Shown: positions 7,200 to 8,985 of the stretch, one piece after another
Layout of the letters: each line of letters opens with the position of its first letter
How positions within the stretch are numbered: position 1 is the stretch's first letter
Program-made: the position numbers and the translations under genes
Notes under the pieces: generated by a model
Told to the model about the DNA's origin: nothing
Databases searched by the model: none
Seen by the model: the letters and a program-made list of their open reading frames with translations, nothing else
Source: Gemmatimonadaceae bacterium
GTDB lineage: Bacteria; Gemmatimonadota; Gemmatimonadetes; Gemmatimonadales; Gemmatimonadaceae
Assembly: GCA_025356185.1 (NCBI GenBank)
Contig: JANXUN010000365.1
Coordinates: 1-8,985, forward strand
DNA length: 8,985 nucleotides
Direction of reading: 5' to 3'

Positions 7200-7415
7200 G
7201 TTTCGACGATTCGTCGCCGAGGCGCTTGATGCGCACCTGTGAGGGACGGGGGCTGGTTCGAAGCGCACATCGTGACGTTCGACAAACACGACTCGACGTA
7301 TCCACCGTCCGAGTGCACATTGTCAGGTGTCGAGCGACGTTCGGTCGCAATTGCACCGTCACGCACTGCTCATGCAACGCATACGCGCAAGGTGAACGCG
7401 CGAAGGAGATACGCG
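7175..7415 (+). other. Spacer and presumed promoter region of the repeat lipoprotein
   Basis: These 241 bp hold no credible gene. Beyond the two small palindromes at the left end I cannot identify a convincing sigma70 promoter, operator or RNA element. The break from the 7-nt-or-less spacing of the operon suggests that the downstream gene has its own promoter here. Confidence 0.4.
7403..7408 (+). promoter_or_regulatory. Strong ribosome binding site for the repeat lipoprotein
   Basis: AAGGAG lies 7 nt before ATG at 7416. It is the best Shine-Dalgarno match in the window and fixes the start of a gene whose stop codon lies outside it. Confidence 0.8.
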
Positions 7416-8985
7416 ATGTCCCGCGCCACCACATCGAACGTTGCATCAAGCCACGTCGCGCACAGCGTGCGAGGTATCACGATTGTCGCGATGCTCATCG
7501 CGGCGATGTCGGCGTGCTCTGGCGGCGATAGCGCCGCGCCATCTGTCCCGACTGGCGCGATCGCTGACGGCGACGGTGTCACCGGCGTTGCAGGCGACCA
7601 AAGCTCGATTAATCCCGCGGTGAAAGTCACGTCGTCGAGCGGTGCAGCGATGGTCGGTACGACGGTGACGTTTGCAGTAACGGGCGGCGGCGGAAGTGCC
7701 ACCGGCACCACACAGGTTACCGATGGCAACGGACTCGCGCGCGTCGGGGGGTGGACGCTTGGTCCGCTAGTCGGGCCGAACACCATGGCCGCTACTGTCG
7801 CGGGTGCCACGGGATCACCGCTGCTGTTCACAGTGACCGCGCGCGCTGGCGTTGCGAGCGCGATGACCAAAGTTGCTGGTGATGCGCAAACCGTCGTGGC
7901 AGGTGCGTCGCTTGGCGTGCGTCCGTCGGTGCGTGTGGTCGATCGCAACGGCAACGTCGTGAGTGGCGCGACCGTGACGTTTTCCTCAGGACAGAGCAGC
8001 GGCTCTGTAAGCGGCGGAACGGTCACCACCGGTGCGGACGGCGTCGCCACGGTTGGAAGCTGGATTCCCGGAATAACGGCAGGGGCGCAGACGCTGATCG
8101 CAACCGTTGCGGGCGTGTCGACATCGCCCACGTTTACACTCACGGTCACCGTGGGTGCGGCAGCGCTCATCACCAAGCAAGCTGGCGATGCCCAAACCGC
8201 CACCGTCGCTACGTCCGTCGCAGTCCCACCGTCAGTTAAAGTCACCGATGCCGTCGGCAATCCGATTACGGGGCAAACGGTCGCCTTCTCGGTTGCCTCG
8301 GGTGCGGGCGTTGTAGTGGGTGGAAGCGCCATTACCAACGCGGCGGGAATTGCGACGGCGGGAAGTTGGGCGTTGGGAACGGCCGCTGGCGCGCAAACGC
8401 TGCAAGCCACGGCAACGGGCATCGCGACGCCGGTCGTTTTCACCGCCACCGCAACAGCAGGGACTGCGACGCAATTTGTGAAGCAAGGTGGTGACGCACA
8501 AACGGCAACGGTCGCGACGCTTCTGCTCGTGTCACCGTCCGTCAAAGTTTCCGATGCATTTGGCAACGCCGTTGTTGGACGTGCGGTGACGTTTGCGCTG
8601 TCGACTGGAGGCGGTGCGCTCGTTGGTGCGAACCCGCAAACGAACGCGCTTGGAGTGGCGACGCTTGGCGGATGGACACTGGGGACCATCGCTGGTGCAC
8701 AGTCGATCACCGCGGCAACCGCGGGAATTGCGACGAGCCTCGCGTTCACCGCGACCGCGATTCCGGGACCGGCGGCGCAACTCAGTCGCGTGTCTGGTGA
8801 TTTTCAGGTCGCCACCGTCAACTCGCAATTGCCGATCAATCCCTCGGTGCGTCTCAGTGATCAATTTGGCAACATCATTAGCGGTCGAGGTGTCGCGTTC
8901 ACCATCGTAACAGGTGGTGGCACGCTCCTCGGGCCGTCGCAGCTCACGACCAACGGCGTCGCGACCGTCGGCGGCTGGATCCTTG
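7416..8985 (+). CDS. Ig-like (Big-1/invasin-type) repeat lipoprotein, 5' part
   Basis: The reading frame is open from a well-placed ATG to the window edge: 523 residues without a stop. Residues 1-34 look like a lipoprotein signal: a hydrophobic GITIVAMLIAA stretch, then MSAC with C34 as the candidate lipidated cysteine, then SGGDSAAP. From about residue 52 the protein is made of Ig-like units. Each has GDAQTATV near its start, PSVKVTDxxGN, VTF, a Gly-rich turn, TNxxGxAT, a conserved GGW or GSW plus xLG, AGAQTL and finally FTATA. This matches bacterial Ig-like group 1 domains found in invasins, intimins and surface proteins. Such proteins usually form long stalks or adhesins; whether this one carries a terminal functional domain cannot be seen. 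The opposite strand is also open over most of this stretch, but only this strand has a signal sequence, a ribosome binding site and a recognisable fold. Confidence 0.85.
   Translation, partial: MSRATTSNVASSHVAHSVRGITIVAMLIAAMSACSGGDSAAPSVPTGAIADGDGVTGVAGDQSSINPAVKVTSSSGAAMVGTTVTFAVTGGGGSATGTTQVTDGNGLARVGGWTLGPLVGPNTMAATVAGATGSPLLFTVTARAGVASAMTKVAGDAQTVVAGASLGVRPSVRVVDRNGNVVSGATVTFSSGQSSGSVSGGTVTTGADGVATVGSWIPGITAGAQTLIATVAGVSTSPTFTLTVTVGAAALITKQAGDAQTATVATSVAVPPSVKVTDAVGNPITGQTVAFSVASGAGVVVGGSAITNAAGIATAGSWALGTAAGAQTLQATATGIATPVVFTATATAGTATQFVKQGGDAQTATVATLLLVSPSVKVSDAFGNAVVGRAVTFALSTGGGALVGANPQTNALGVATLGGWTLGTIAGAQSITAATAGIATSLAFTATAIPGPAAQLSRVSGDFQVATVNSQLPINPSVRLSDQFGNIISGRGVAFTIVTGGGTLLGPSQLTTNGVATVGGWIL
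7569..8985 (+). repeat. Tandem Ig-like repeats, 306-bp period
   Basis: Units lie at about 7569-7853 (285 bp, degenerate), 7854-8159, 8160-8465, 8466-8771 and 8772 to the window edge (partial). The anchor Lys/Arg codon before the Gly-Asp motif falls at 7869, 8175, 8481 and 8787, so the period is exactly 306 bp (102 residues) three times running. The units share roughly half their residues, but long identical DNA stretches are not evident. This points to older duplications kept in length register. Confidence 0.88.

Noticed and set aside
7226..7531. A 101-codon plus-strand frame bridging the spacer before the repeat lipoprotein
   Set aside because: It runs out of frame into the lipoprotein gene, is rich in Arg and Cys, and lacks a ribosome binding site.
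7370..8749. A 459-codon open frame on the minus strand opposite the repeat lipoprotein
   Set aside because: It is a codon-bias shadow. Its translation is Ala/Val/Pro/Thr-rich with no recognisable fold, whereas the plus strand has a ribosome binding site, a lipoprotein signal and clear Ig-like units over the same span.
1..8985. CRISPR array, tRNA or rRNA genes, insertion sequences, attachment sites
   Set aside because: I saw no short direct repeats with spacers, no cloverleaf or rRNA signatures, and no transposase motifs or terminal inverted repeats with target duplications. The only tandem repeats are protein-coding or the hairpin at 265-365.

Overview
The window is GC-rich bacterial DNA with tightly packed, envelope-related genes. 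The best guess is a Gram-negative, soil- or water-type phylum such as Gemmatimonadota. That guess rests on overall style (PafA-type phosphatase, Big-1-like repeat lipoprotein, MMPL exporter, degenerate AACCCAA-type intergenic repeats) and not on any phylogenetic marker, so it is an inference.

Layout. (1) Positions 3-254, + strand: the last 83 codons of a polysaccharide deacetylase. (2) Positions 255-414: a convergent gap with a 39-nt-arm imperfect inverted repeat built from degenerate AACCCAA-like units, plus a small terminator-like hairpin for the opposing gene. (3) Positions 415-2043, - strand: a complete secreted alkaline phosphatase of the PafA type with every expected metal and catalytic residue. 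(4) Positions 2044-2198: a divergent control region. (5) Positions 2199-7174, + strand: four genes in what looks like one operon, namely a DUF4956 membrane protein, a secreted CotH-like (kinase-fold) protein, a soluble DUF1707 plus LiaF-like protein, and a 12-TM MMPL/RND exporter. The junctions are a 1-nt overlap, a 4-nt overlap and a 7-nt gap. (6) Positions 7175-7415: a spacer with a weak terminator candidate. (7) From 7416 to the window end, + strand: the 5' part of a lipoprotein made of Big-1/invasin-like Ig repeats with an exact 306-bp period. It is still open at the edge.

How the genes may work together. DUF4956 proteins and CotH proteins are known to co-occur, often with a VTC-type polyphosphate polymerase. 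Here they occur without a VTC gene inside the operon, are fused transcriptionally to an exporter and an envelope-stress-like protein, and lie divergently from a phosphate monoesterase. An envelope phosphoryl-transfer or export module is the most interesting hypothesis, but the sequence alone does not show a substrate. The Ig-repeat lipoprotein is probably a separate surface protein.
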